Assembly: GCF_023721415.1 (NCBI RefSeq) | Contig: NZ_JAMQVC010000001.1 | Coordinates: 1,550,001 to 1,614,000 of the forward strand | Origin: Galbibacter mesophilus | Lineage (GTDB): Bacteria; Bacteroidota; Bacteroidia; Flavobacteriales; Flavobacteriaceae | DNA: 64,000 nt | Direction of reading: 5' to 3' | Shown: piece after piece, positions 1 through 9,288 of the stretch | How positions within the stretch are numbered: the first letter of the stretch is position 1 | Layout: each line of letters starts with the position of its first letter | Made by a program: the position numbers and the translations under genes | Notes under the pieces: model-generated | What the model was told of the DNA's origin: nothing | What the model saw: only the letters and a program-made list of their open reading frames with translations | Databases searched by the model: none

Positions 1-1424
<1,424 letters not shown>

Positions 1425-1468
1425 CTAGTTATTAGAATTCAGTTTTAAATTGTTTTGGAAAGCGTTTT

Positions 1469-1747
1469 TTAAACGATTGCAAGAATATCACTTTCACGCA
1501 TGATTAAGTAATCGTTGCCTTCAAGTTTTAATTCGGTACCGGCATATTTTCCGTAAAGAACAGTGTCACCTTCTTTAACAGTAACTTTTTCATCTTTAGT
1601 ACCTGGTCCCACAGCAACTACTGTCCCTTTTTGGGGCTTTTCCTTTGCGTTGTCTGGGATGATAATTCCAGAAGCTGTTTTGGTTTCAGCTTCTAAAGGC
1701 TCGATAAGAACCCTGTCTGCAAGTGGTTTGATGTTTAACTTTGCCAT
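1469..1747 (-). CDS. groES: Co-chaperonin GroES (10 kDa)
   Basis: GroES is the heptameric lid of the GroEL chamber. At 92 residues it is close to the usual family length. The N-terminus [13 protein letters not shown] is typical, and the mobile-loop region around residues 20-33 ([14 protein letters not shown]) is intact. The C-terminal part includes [23 protein letters not shown]-type sequence. It is the first gene of the groES-groEL operon. A sigma-54-like -24/-12 element lies about 50 bases upstream, suggesting stress-responsive transcription. Confidence 0.97.
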   Translation of the reverse strand: MAKLNIKPLADRVLIEPLEAETKTASGIIIPDNAKEKPQKGTVVAVGPGTKDEKVTVKEGDTVLYGKYAGTELKLEGNDYLIMRESDILAIV

Positions 1748-1796
1748 ATCTTTTTACTATTTGATTAATTAATTTAAAATTTACTTTCCATTAATA

Positions 1797-1812
1797 GGCA
1801 GAAATTGTGCCA
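1797..1812 (-). promoter_or_regulatory. Sigma-54-like (-24/-12) promoter of groESL
   Basis: Read on the minus strand the site is TGGCACAATTTCTGCC. It has GG and GC dinucleotides exactly 10 bases apart, as in the sigma-54 consensus TGGCAC-N5-TTGC, with one mismatch in the second half. It lies 49 bases before the groES start. A TTGTCAGTTT motif lies about 10 bases further upstream. The assignment is by motif only. Confidence 0.5.
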
Positions 1813-1933
1813 TGGAAGGGAAACTGACAATTTTACTCTTAAAAGAATATGGAAATAGAAGAAATGGCTTAAAAACCAACTTTTGTTTCTGTATGAAAAG
1901 TAAAAATGACGTTTATAGATGAGGATTATATAA

Positions 1934-1969
1934 AAAAAATGCCAGCTTAGTGACAAGCTGGCATTTTTT
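1934..1969 (-). terminator. Rho-independent terminator of the miaB-secG operon
   Basis: A perfect 15-bp stem (1934-1948 with 1955-1969) and a 6-base loop. A-tracts and T-tracts flank the GC-rich core TGCCAGCTT. It lies just past the secG stop and separates that operon from groES. The symmetrical tracts could also work in the other direction. Confidence 0.9.
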
Positions 1970-1989
1970 ATAAGGTATAATTAAGAATA

Positions 1990-2349
1990 TTATTCTGTAG
2001 CAGCGCTATCAGTATTCGTGTTTGCAGGTGTTTCTGCAGCAGGAATTGTGCTGTTTTGTACAGGTGCTTCTACATCTCTGCTTTCCAATAATTTAGAATC
2101 AGAAGATCCTTCGTTGGAAATTAATGTGATGTTGGAAAGAAGAATCAATGCAACCAAAACTGTGGCCAATGTCCAAGTACTTTTATCCAAAAAGTCTCCA
2201 GTTTTTTTCACACCACCAACTACTTGGCTTCCTCCACCGCCAAAAGAAGAAGAAAGTCCGCCTCCTTTAGGGTTTTGCACCATAATCACTAAAACTAATA
2301 AAAATGCTACTATAATTATTAGCACCAAAAAAATTGAAAACGTACTCAT
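1990..2349 (-). CDS. secG: Preprotein translocase subunit SecG
   Basis: This is a small inner-membrane partner of SecYE in protein export. It has 119 residues with two predicted transmembrane helices (about 5-25 and 58-77). Between them is the conserved cytoplasmic loop, with VQNPKGGGLSS and a glycine-rich GGGGS stretch followed by FLDKSTW. The tail after the second helix is polar and rich in Ser, Asn and Thr. The gene ends a minus-strand operon and is 7 bases from the upstream TPR gene, so the two are probably co-transcribed. Confidence 0.93.
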   Translation of the reverse strand: MSTFSIFLVLIIIVAFLLVLVIMVQNPKGGGLSSSFGGGGSQVVGGVKKTGDFLDKSTWTLATVLVALILLSNITLISNEGSSDSKLLESRDVEAPVQNSTIPAAETPANTNTDSAATE

Positions 2350-2356
2350 TTCTATA

Positions 2357-3280
2357 TCAATTACTATCTTTTAATTTCTTTATCGCGTTAATTTGGTCTG
2401 CAAAGAAACCACTTTTTTCTGGATATTTCAAACTTAAAATTTTATAAGCTTGAATTGCTTTTTTATACTTCTTTTGTTCTAGGTAAACCCTTGCCAAAGT
2501 TTCTGTCATCAATGCCGATTTTTCAACTGTGCTTTCTTTGGCTAGATTGATTTTTTCGGTTTGTTCTTTAACAGGGGAAATTTTTGGGTTGCTCTCGATG
2601 AACCTATCAATAAGTTTTAATTTACTTTCTATGGCCGACTTCTTTTCTTTCTTTCCTTCTTCAGTTTTGGGAGAAGAAATCTCTTTTTCAATAGTTCTAT
2701 CTACTGGTTTCGCCGTGGAAGAAAGCTGCATCCATTCCATAAAAGAATGGGTTTCACTTTTATTAAAATCAAGCGGTTTGCCAATTTGCAGAGTGCTGGC
2801 ATCATAAATGGGTTTGTTGTTGCCAGTATCGTTGTTGTCTTCTTTGTTTTCTTCGGAAGCTTTTTTATCAGCTTCCTTTGGCTGGAAAAGCTCTGGATCC
2901 ATTACGGCACCTGCGTCCACTTCATTAAAATCGAAAGATGTTTTATTGTCCCTAACAATAACCTCTTCCGCTTCAACGGGAATGGTATAGAGTTCTTCGT
3001 TGGCTGTATGCAATGCTATTTTTTTGGCTACTGCATGTTGTTGGAAAGCTTCCGAAGTTATAAATTCAAATAAAATAGACCTGTCAGCAGTGTAAGCGGC
3101 CGTTTTCTTTAATTCAGCATTATAGGTGAAACTCTCTTGATTTTTTAGGGCCTTTAAGTAAACAGCTCTTGCGGCTTGGAAATATGGGAACTCATCAATT
3201 ACCTTTTTAAGGGAATCAACGTGTTCCTGAGTAACGTTCTCAGGGTTTTTCAGTAGATATGAAAAATTAGAGACATTCAT
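2357..3280 (-). CDS. Tetratricopeptide-repeat-like protein, function unknown
   Basis: This 307-residue protein has no signal peptide and no membrane segment, so it is probably cytoplasmic. The first 100 residues are helical. The middle (about 120-250) is acidic and lysine-rich, low in complexity and likely disordered. The C-terminal 45 residues (ARVYLEQKKYKKAIQAYKIL onward) form one clear TPR-like hairpin. It lies between lptE (3 bases away) and secG (7 bases away). The context suggests a role linked to envelope biogenesis or export, but that rests on position alone. I do not recognise a named family. Confidence 0.8.
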   Translation of the reverse strand: MNVSNFSYLLKNPENVTQEHVDSLKKVIDEFPYFQAARAVYLKALKNQESFTYNAELKKTAAYTADRSILFEFITSEAFQQHAVAKKIALHTANEELYTIPVEAEEVIVRDNKTSFDFNEVDAGAVMDPELFQPKEADKKASEENKEDNNDTGNNKPIYDASTLQIGKPLDFNKSETHSFMEWMQLSSTAKPVDRTIEKEISSPKTEEGKKEKKSAIESKLKLIDRFIESNPKISPVKEQTEKINLAKESTVEKSALMTETLARVYLEQKKYKKAIQAYKILSLKYPEKSGFFADQINAIKKLKDSN

Positions 3281-3283
3281 GTA

Positions 3284-3775
3284 TTACCAGTTTGCCAAGG
3301 TTTCATTAAAAATATCTTGCGTAATCCTTTCGAAAATTTCGTCGTGTGCTGCCTGTCTTACGTTAACCAATTGCGTAGCCGCTGGATAATCGTAAAAGAA
3401 AGAGAACTTCCTTTCAAAATCTTCTTCTGGATTGTCCATATTGTAAAAACGAACATTCACCCCAATGGTTAGTCGGTTTTGTGCCGCTGTTTGGTCTGCG
3501 GTGGCCGACATCGGTGAAACTCTGTATTCAGTAATTTCCCCCTCATAAATAAGATCGGCGTTTTTAGTTAATAACTGCAAATTGGTTTGGTTAAGAATAA
3601 GGTCTTGCAATTCGTTGGTGAAAAGGAAGTCGAGCCCAGGTTCAACGATAGGCGCTTGATTTTGAAAAAAGTTCACCTGAAAAGAATCAGCGGTCGTATT
3701 TACTCCGGTAAAAGAGTAAGGCCCACAGCCTAGAAGTGCGATTGCAGTTATAAAAAGTATAAAAAGTTTCTTCAT
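3284..3775 (-). CDS. lptE: LptE-family LPS-assembly lipoprotein
   Basis: This is a 163-residue lipoprotein. Its signal peptide MKKLFILFITAIALLGC ends at a lipobox cysteine, followed by GPYSFTG, the usual start of mature Bacteroidota LptE-like proteins. By family it would plug the LptD barrel in the outer membrane and help insert lipopolysaccharide. The sequence is weakly conserved, as is usual for LptE, so the call rests on the N-terminal pattern, size and position. It lies in the miaB, activator, lptE, TPR, secG operon, an order I associate with this phylum. Confidence 0.75.
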   Translation of the reverse strand: MKKLFILFITAIALLGCGPYSFTGVNTTADSFQVNFFQNQAPIVEPGLDFLFTNELQDLILNQTNLQLLTKNADLIYEGEITEYRVSPMSATADQTAAQNRLTIGVNVRFYNMDNPEEDFERKFSFFYDYPAATQLVNVRQAAHDEIFERITQDIFNETLANW

Positions 3776-3842
3776 TTTTTAATCCCTGATGGTTTTGCCG
3801 ATGGGGCGTTGCAATTTGTAAGGTTCAAAAGAACAAAAAATA

Positions 3843-5114
3843 TTACAAATCGTATTGTTTTATTTTTCGGTACAAGGTCCTTTCTGAAATCCCCAATTCG
3901 TTGGCGGCAGCTTTTCTCTTGCCTCGGTTACGCTCCAACGCCTTTTTTATGAGTTCCAGTTCTTTGTCCTGTAACGAAAGTGTTTCCTCTTCCTCAATTT
4001 CTTCAGCAAAATGATATTTGTCTTCTGAAGGAGGTGTACTTGGCAGACTTTTTTGATGCTCTATCTGTAGAATTTCCATTGCATCTTCTTCGTCGGCTTG
4101 TTCAAAATCTATTTCGCTTTCATTTTCACCATAAATCTTATTGATGAGGTTTTTGTTTTCCTGCTGAACTTTTTCGCCGTTTGTGCCGTCTTTCATTAGT
4201 TCCAACGTGAGTTTTTTAAGGTCGTTGAGGTCGCTTTTCATATCAAAAAGCACTTTGTAAAGAATTTCACGTTCACTGCTAAAATCGCTATCCGATTTCT
4301 GGTTTTTAATAACGGCAGGTAAGTTACTTCCTGCATCTGGCAGATAACCTCGAAGCGTTTCGTAGGAAATGCTTCGGTTCTGTTCCAGTACAGAAATCTG
4401 CTCAGCAATGTTTCTCAATTGACGAACGTTCCCAGACCAACGGTATTTATTCAGCAAATCTACAGCGGTATCTTCAAGCCGAATGGTAGGCATTTTGTAT
4501 TTTTGGGCAAAGTCTGCGGCGAACTTTCGGAACAATAAGTGAATGTCATCTTTGCGCTCCCGAAGAGGCGGTAAATGAATTTCCACTGTACTTAATCTAT
4601 AATAAAGGTCTTCCCTGAATTTTTCTTTTTTGATGGCTTCAAACATGTTAATGTTGGTTGCTGCCACAATGCGAACATCGGTTTTTTGAACTTTGGAAGA
4701 ACCTACTTTTAAAAACTCGCCATTCTCCAATACCCTAAGTAAGCGTACCTGCGTGGTAAGCGGAAGCTCTCCAACTTCATCTAAAAAAATGGTACCACCG
4801 TCGGCTTCTTCAAAATACCCACTTCTGGTTTGAGTAGCGCCGGTAAAAGCCCCTTTTTCGTGCCCAAATAATTCCGAATCGATAGTTCCTTCGGGAATAG
4901 CACCACAGTTTACAGCAATAAATTTCCCGTGTTTTCTATGCGAAAGGGAATGGATGATTTTTGGGAGTGCTTCTTTTCCAACACCACTTTCACCGGTAAT
5001 TAATACCGAAATATCGGTCGGTGCCACTTGAATGGCTTTTTCAATAGCTCTGTTTAATTTAACATCGTTACCAATAATACCAAACCGTTGTTTTATTGCT
5101 TGAACACTTTCCAT
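3843..5114 (-). CDS. Sigma-54-dependent transcriptional activator without receiver domain
   Basis: This is an AAA+ enhancer-binding protein that would open sigma-54 RNA polymerase complexes. The 423 residues begin almost directly with the AAA+ module: Walker A GESGVGKE (41-48), the sigma-54 contact motif GAFTGA (88-93), Walker B GTIFLDEVGE (about 107-116) and the arginine-finger region. A C-terminal Fis-type helix-turn-helix (about 397-420) binds DNA. There is no N-terminal receiver, GAF or PAS domain. Instead, an acidic, low-complexity linker of roughly 110 residues separates AAA+ from the HTH. It lies 27 bases after miaB. Its targets are unknown. Confidence 0.92.
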   Translation of the reverse strand: MESVQAIKQRFGIIGNDVKLNRAIEKAIQVAPTDISVLITGESGVGKEALPKIIHSLSHRKHGKFIAVNCGAIPEGTIDSELFGHEKGAFTGATQTRSGYFEEADGGTIFLDEVGELPLTTQVRLLRVLENGEFLKVGSSKVQKTDVRIVAATNINMFEAIKKEKFREDLYYRLSTVEIHLPPLRERKDDIHLLFRKFAADFAQKYKMPTIRLEDTAVDLLNKYRWSGNVRQLRNIAEQISVLEQNRSISYETLRGYLPDAGSNLPAVIKNQKSDSDFSSEREILYKVLFDMKSDLNDLKKLTLELMKDGTNGEKVQQENKNLINKIYGENESEIDFEQADEEDAMEILQIEHQKSLPSTPPSEDKYHFAEEIEEEETLSLQDKELELIKKALERNRGKRKAAANELGISERTLYRKIKQYDL

Positions 5115-5141
5115 GTTTATCGCTCTTTTTTGTAGAAAAAC

Positions 5142-6587
5142 TTAGTTGTTTTCTGAATAACCGACTGCTTCCCCAATGAGGGTAGCGGTGGTGCATTCGT
5201 TGATTTTTACGTTGACAAAATCGCCAATGTGATAATTCTCTTTAGGAAAAACTACCACCGTATTTTGAGTGTTTCGACCCATCCAATGTGCGTCGGATTT
5301 TTTGGAAGTACCTTCGATTAGCACTTCTTCGGTTTTTCCAAGATGCTGTTGCGTGCGAAAATGCGAATGCTTCTGCTGAAGGGCGATAATTTCTGAAAGG
5401 CGTCGTTTTTTTACAGGCTCCGGAATATCGTCCTCCATTTTGCGCTCTGCCAGAGTACCGGGACGTTCCGAATAGGCAAACATAAAACCAAAATCATATT
5501 TTACGTACTCCATTAAAGATAGTGTATCTTGATGATCTTCCTCTGTTTCCGTAGGGAAACCTGTAATCATATCTTGCGAAATGGCACAATCGGGAATAAT
5601 TTTTCTAATATTATCGATAAGTTCAAAATATTCCTCGCGGGTATGCAGTCGGTTCATTTCTTTTAAAATTCGGTTGCTACCACTTTGTACGGGAAGGTGA
5701 ATGTATTTACAGATATTTTGATATTTAGCCATGGTTTCAATCACATCCAACGTCATGTCTTGCGGGTTAGAAGTGGAGAATCGAATACGCATTTTTGGCT
5801 GAGCGATGGCAACCATTTCCAGTAAGCCAGCGAAGCCAACAGCAGTTGCTTTTTGTATATCGGTTGCTTTGTCAAAATCTTTTTTGAGTCCGCCACCATA
5901 CCATAAATAACTATCTACATTTTGTCCTAGCAAAGTAATTTCCTTAAATCCTTTTGCTGCCAAATCATTAACTTCATCTAAAATTGATTGTGGATCACGA
6001 CTGCGTTCCCTTCCGCGGGTAAAAGGAACCACACAGAAAGTACACATATTGTCGCACCCTCTGGTTATAGAAACGAAAGCACTAACGCCGTTGGAATTTA
6101 ATCGAACGGGAGCAACATCACCATAGGTTTCTTCTTTGGAAAGAATTACATTCATGGCGTTACGGCCTTCATCAATTTCTTGTACTAAATTGGGAAGGTC
6201 TTTGTAGGCATCAGGTCCCACCACCATATCTACAATTTTTTCTTCTTCAAGGAACTTGCTTTTTAGGCGTTCTGCCATACAACCTAGAACACCGACTTTC
6301 ATTTTTGGATTCGTACGTTTTACGGCATTAAATTTCTCCAGCCTTTTTCGCACAGTTTGCTCTGCCTTGTCCCTAATGGAACAAGTATTTACCAAAACCA
6401 AATCGGCATCTTCAAGTTTTTGTGTTGTATTAAAACCTTCCTTGGCAAGAATAGATGCTACAATTTCACTGTCGGAAAAATTCATTTGGCATCCATAACT
6501 CTCGATGTATAGCTTGCGGGAATTGCTAGTGTTTGGATCTAAAACCAAACTTTCCCCTTGCTTATTCTCGTCAATAATCTTCTCCAT
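5142..6587 (-). CDS. miaB: tRNA-2-methylthio-N6-dimethylallyladenosine synthase MiaB
   Basis: MiaB is a radical-SAM methylthiotransferase that modifies i6A37 of tRNAs reading U-starting codons. The protein has 481 residues. The N-terminal MTTase domain carries three auxiliary-cluster cysteines (C33 in ESYGCQMN, C69, C103). The radical-SAM motif CxxxCxxC is at C178, C182 and C185. A C-terminal TRAM domain follows. I chose the ATG at 6587 over one at 6635 because a good promoter (6614-6646) places transcription start near 6608, downstream of the longer start. An AAAGGA-like ribosome site lies just before 6587. It is the first gene of the operon. Confidence 0.95.
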   Translation of the reverse strand: MEKIIDENKQGESLVLDPNTSNSRKLYIESYGCQMNFSDSEIVASILAKEGFNTTQKLEDADLVLVNTCSIRDKAEQTVRKRLEKFNAVKRTNPKMKVGVLGCMAERLKSKFLEEEKIVDMVVGPDAYKDLPNLVQEIDEGRNAMNVILSKEETYGDVAPVRLNSNGVSAFVSITRGCDNMCTFCVVPFTRGRERSRDPQSILDEVNDLAAKGFKEITLLGQNVDSYLWYGGGLKKDFDKATDIQKATAVGFAGLLEMVAIAQPKMRIRFSTSNPQDMTLDVIETMAKYQNICKYIHLPVQSGSNRILKEMNRLHTREEYFELIDNIRKIIPDCAISQDMITGFPTETEEDHQDTLSLMEYVKYDFGFMFAYSERPGTLAERKMEDDIPEPVKKRRLSEIIALQQKHSHFRTQQHLGKTEEVLIEGTSKKSDAHWMGRNTQNTVVVFPKENYHIGDFVNVKINECTTATLIGEAVGYSENN

Positions 6588-6613
6588 CGTGTCCTTTAAA
6601 ATCAATTTGGGTG

Positions 6614-6646
6614 CAAAGATAAGATTAAAATTCATCTAGTGACAAA
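6614..6646 (-). promoter_or_regulatory. Bacteroidota primary-sigma promoter of miaB operon
   Basis: On the minus strand the -7 box is TATCTTTG (consensus TAnnTTTG). The -33 TTTG lies 21 bases upstream, within TGTCAATTTGTCA. Predicted transcription start is near 6608. This site decides the miaB start codon. Confidence 0.75.
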
Positions 6647-6755
6647 TTGACAGCATGAATTTAACGCAACTTTTTGCTGAAAATGGAATCTAGAGATAAA
6701 TAACCAATTAATCGATTCTTCATTGTTTGAAGAATTGATGTTTTAATCCAACTTT

Positions 6756-7988
6756 ATGAAAACTAACACTTTAATTTTATTCGCGTTCTTTTTGCTGGTT
6801 TTTGTTTCCTGTAATAACGATGACGATTACGAGACGGTAAATGTAGCTACTGCCATTACGATGGATGTAGAAGCACTGCGGAAATCAGTAGATGTGCTTC
6901 CGCCTCAAGAAATCCGCGAAACTGGAAAAATATATGTAATAGGAAATTTAATATTGGTAAACGACGCGAAAGAAGGAGTTCATCTAATTGATAATTCCAA
7001 TCCGGTATCGCCAACAAAAATTGCGTTTCTAAAAGTGTTGGGTAGCAATGACATGGAGGTGAAAGGTGACTTTCTGTATGTAGATAGCTATATGGATTTA
7101 GTCGTTTTTGATATTTCTAACCTTACGGAAATAAAAGAAGTGGAACGATTAAAAGATGTTTTTCCCTACTATCCACCGTACCCAGAAGAGGCTGGAGTAG
7201 TTGATTATGATTCTTACCCGCAGGATGAAACCTCGATTGTGGTTGGGTGGGATATACGCCAAGAACGAAGGAAAATTGAAGACGACCGTTTCCTTTACAT
7301 GAATGATGCTGCGTTTAGCGAAAATTTAGCTTCTCCACAAACGGGAGAGGGAGGATCCTTGGCAAGGTTTAAAATTGTAGACGATTATCTTTATGCGGTA
7401 GATTTCAATAACATAAACATTTTTGATATTTCCAATATTCAATCCCCTGTAGCCAAAGATCCTGTAAATGCTGGTTTTGGTATTGAAACCATTTTTAATA
7501 GGGGCTCCCATTTATTTTTAGGCAGTACTAATGGAATGTACATTTTTGATATAAGTGTCCCTAAGACGCCGAACTTTATTTCAGAATTTAGTCACGCTAC
7601 GGCTTGCGATCCCGTGGTGGTGGACGGAGATTATGCCTATGTAACTTTAAGAGGTGGTAATTTTTGTGGGGCGATAGAAAGTACGCTTCGCGTTATTGAT
7701 ATTTCTGACGTTAACAATCCCATTCAAAAATCTTCTTACACGCTTGAAGAGCCTTATGGTCTTGGTGTTCGTGGAAACAATTTGTTTGTTTGTGATGGCA
7801 AGGCCGGACTTAAAGTTTTTGATAAGACAGGCGCTCCTTTTGTTGAGTTTGTTGAAAATCATGAAGTTGAAAAGGCGTATGATGTAATTCCCCTTGCCAA
7901 TAGTTTAATTATGATAGGCGAAGGAAAACTTTATCAATATAATTATGAGGAAGGCAAACTAAACTTGATAAGCGAGTTTCAGTTGTAG
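6756..7988 (+). CDS. LVIVD-repeat lipoprotein
   Basis: This is a 410-residue surface or periplasmic lipoprotein. The signal peptide ends at the lipobox cysteine in FVSCNND. The mature part has beta-propeller-like repeats of the LVIVD type: VYVIGNLILV, FLYVDSYMDLVVFDIS, YLYAVDFNNINIFDIS, YAYVTLRGG and NNLFVCDGKAGLKVFD. The repeats are commonly seen in surface proteins of this phylum; the ligand is unknown. It stands alone between miaB (divergent) and the downstream membrane protein, from which a terminator separates it. It resembles the larger LVIVD lipoprotein at 57713-59377. Confidence 0.85.
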   Translation: MKTNTLILFAFFLLVFVSCNNDDDYETVNVATAITMDVEALRKSVDVLPPQEIRETGKIYVIGNLILVNDAKEGVHLIDNSNPVSPTKIAFLKVLGSNDMEVKGDFLYVDSYMDLVVFDISNLTEIKEVERLKDVFPYYPPYPEEAGVVDYDSYPQDETSIVVGWDIRQERRKIEDDRFLYMNDAAFSENLASPQTGEGGSLARFKIVDDYLYAVDFNNINIFDISNIQSPVAKDPVNAGFGIETIFNRGSHLFLGSTNGMYIFDISVPKTPNFISEFSHATACDPVVVDGDYAYVTLRGGNFCGAIESTLRVIDISDVNNPIQKSSYTLEEPYGLGVRGNNLFVCDGKAGLKVFDKTGAPFVEFVENHEVEKAYDVIPLANSLIMIGEGKLYQYNYEEGKLNLISEFQL

Positions 7989-8020
7989 TTTAACTGATTT
8001 TTAGAAATATACGGTTTGTG

Positions 8021-8049
8021 AAAAACTCATCTTTTAAGGATGGGTTTTT
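8021..8049 (+). terminator. Terminator after the LVIVD lipoprotein gene
   Basis: An 11-bp stem with one G-T wobble (8021-8031 with 8039-8049) and a 7-base loop. It is followed by a T-rich run, 33 bases after the stop codon. Confidence 0.8.
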
Positions 8050-8070
8050 ATTTTTTATAAAATTTAGTGG

Positions 8071-8078
8071 TAGCTTTG
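8071..8078 (+). promoter_or_regulatory. -7 promoter element (TAGCTTTG)
   Basis: A perfect TAnnTTTG box 28 bases before the start of the membrane-protein gene at 8107. No clear -33 TTG is visible at the usual distance. Confidence 0.5.
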
Positions 8079-8106
8079 AATAGCTAATCCATCAAAAACT
8101 TAAAAA

Positions 8107-8877
8107 ATGAATCTAAATTTACTTTCAGAAAAAATAGAAAATTCAAAATCATTGGATTTTGGAGATATTTTCGGGGAATCGATTGAACTTTTTAAGAAAT
8201 CATGGGGGCAAGGTGTTTTGCTTCTTGTGGTTGTCTTTTTAATGATACTACCTGCTTTATTCGTTTTGTACTTGCCATTTATTGTTGGCGCGATTACGGT
8301 AGGTTCCCTTCAGCAAGATGCTGGAGAAGAAATTATGAGTGCAGCCATGATTCCTTTTGTATTGTTATTTTTTCCTGTGATGCTGGTAGTGCAAGCTTTG
8401 GCTATGGGCTTGATGGCAGGTTTCTATAAAATACTTCAGGAAAAGGATTTAGATAGCAGCTTGTCAATCGCTTCTTTATTTATGTATCTTAAAAAGCCTT
8501 ATTTAGGAAAATTAATCACGCTAGCATTTTTCTCCATGGTCATTGCTTTATTGGCCATGCTATTGTGTGTGCTTCCTATTATTTATGTGTCTGTTCCTTT
8601 AAGCTTTGTCGCTGTTGTTTTTGCGTTTAATCCAGAATTAAGCGCGAAACAAATTTTAAAAGCGTCATTCAAGCTGGGTAATAAAAAGTGGTTGATTACT
8701 TTTGGACTTACACTAGTTGCTGGTTTGGCAGCAGAATTTGTTGGATTTCTTTTGTGCGGAATAGGATTGTTCTTTACCGCATCCTTCAGTTATATACCAC
8801 TTTATTTCGTTTATAAAGAAACGGTGGGTTTTGAAGATGAAAGTGAGATTTCTCAAATTGGAACTTCAGAAGTTTAA
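8107..8877 (+). CDS. Polytopic inner-membrane protein, function unknown
   Basis: This 256-residue protein has about five long hydrophobic segments (roughly 37-62, 82-105, 135-160, 160-172 and 200-235). A soluble amphipathic N-terminus (DFGDIFGESIELFKKSWGQG) precedes the first helix. The pattern resembles DUF975-like or glycerophosphodiester-phosphodiesterase membrane-domain proteins, in which an FxxSxxxFKxxWG segment leads into the membrane. The short C-terminal tail is acidic. No enzymatic motif is visible. It is monocistronic: it follows a terminator and precedes a repeat-rich intergenic region. Confidence 0.8.
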   Translation: MNLNLLSEKIENSKSLDFGDIFGESIELFKKSWGQGVLLLVVVFLMILPALFVLYLPFIVGAITVGSLQQDAGEEIMSAAMIPFVLLFFPVMLVVQALAMGLMAGFYKILQEKDLDSSLSIASLFMYLKKPYLGKLITLAFFSMVIALLAMLLCVLPIIYVSVPLSFVAVVFAFNPELSAKQILKASFKLGNKKWLITFGLTLVAGLAAEFVGFLLCGIGLFFTASFSYIPLYFVYKETVGFEDESEISQIGTSEV

Positions 8878-8930
8878 GATTTTTTCAGTAAAATAAAGGC
8901 TTTAGTTTAAAATTTTATTGAAATAATAAC

Positions 8931-9115
8931 CTTATCCTCAGAATAGTAATCAAAAGCTCCGAGAGCAGGAGCGAAGGTACGGAGCGACGCGGAGTTTTGA
9001 TTTCGGTTTTTCGACTTCATGGTCGAAAAAATTCCTTGGATAAGGCGCCTTTCCTGCCTACCTGCGGTGAGCAGGCAGGTTCTTTGTTTCGTTTCTTTTG
9101 GGCGAGCAAAAGAAA
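8931..9115. repeat. Cluster of nested palindromes in the intergenic region before topA
   Basis: An outer arm CCTTATCC (8931-8938) matches GGATAAGG (9038-9045). Inside it are two hairpins. One is an imperfect 12-13 bp stem (8949-8961 with 8990-9001). The other is a perfect 9-bp stem with a 6-base loop (9007-9015 with 9022-9030). Just outside are an imperfect CCTGCC/GGCAGG hairpin (9053-9079) and a perfect 9-bp stem TTTCTTTTG/CAAAAGAAA with loop GGCGAG (9092-9100 with 9107-9115). The GC-rich core differs from the surrounding AT-rich DNA. It resembles a REP- or MITE-like dispersed element. No open reading frame is present. Confidence 0.75.
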
Positions 9116-9261
9116 TGAAAGTGTATTCTATGAATCAAGCGATTCAGTACTTGTTAGTGTAATGCTAAACTAGTATCAAAAAAACATCAATTTTATTGTT
9201 ATTTTAAAGGTGTTTTGTAGCCTTTAAAAAAACGAATGCATGGCTAATTAAAAATTCTGTA

Positions 9262-9269
9262 TACTTTTG
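9262..9269 (+). promoter_or_regulatory. -7 promoter element of topA (TACTTTTG)
   Basis: A perfect TAnnTTTG box 20 bases before the topA ATG. No convincing -33 TTG is seen. Confidence 0.5.
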
Positions 9270-9288
9270 TACTCTTAAAAAATGGCTT

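Noticed and set aside
1774-1956. 60-residue frame on the minus strand between secG and groES
   Set aside because: It overlaps the secG terminator and groES promoter region, has a low-complexity Phe/Tyr/His-rich composition and no family resemblance.
6588-6635. Longer N-terminus for MiaB
   Set aside because: The promoter at 6614-6646 puts the transcript start downstream of the longer start codon.
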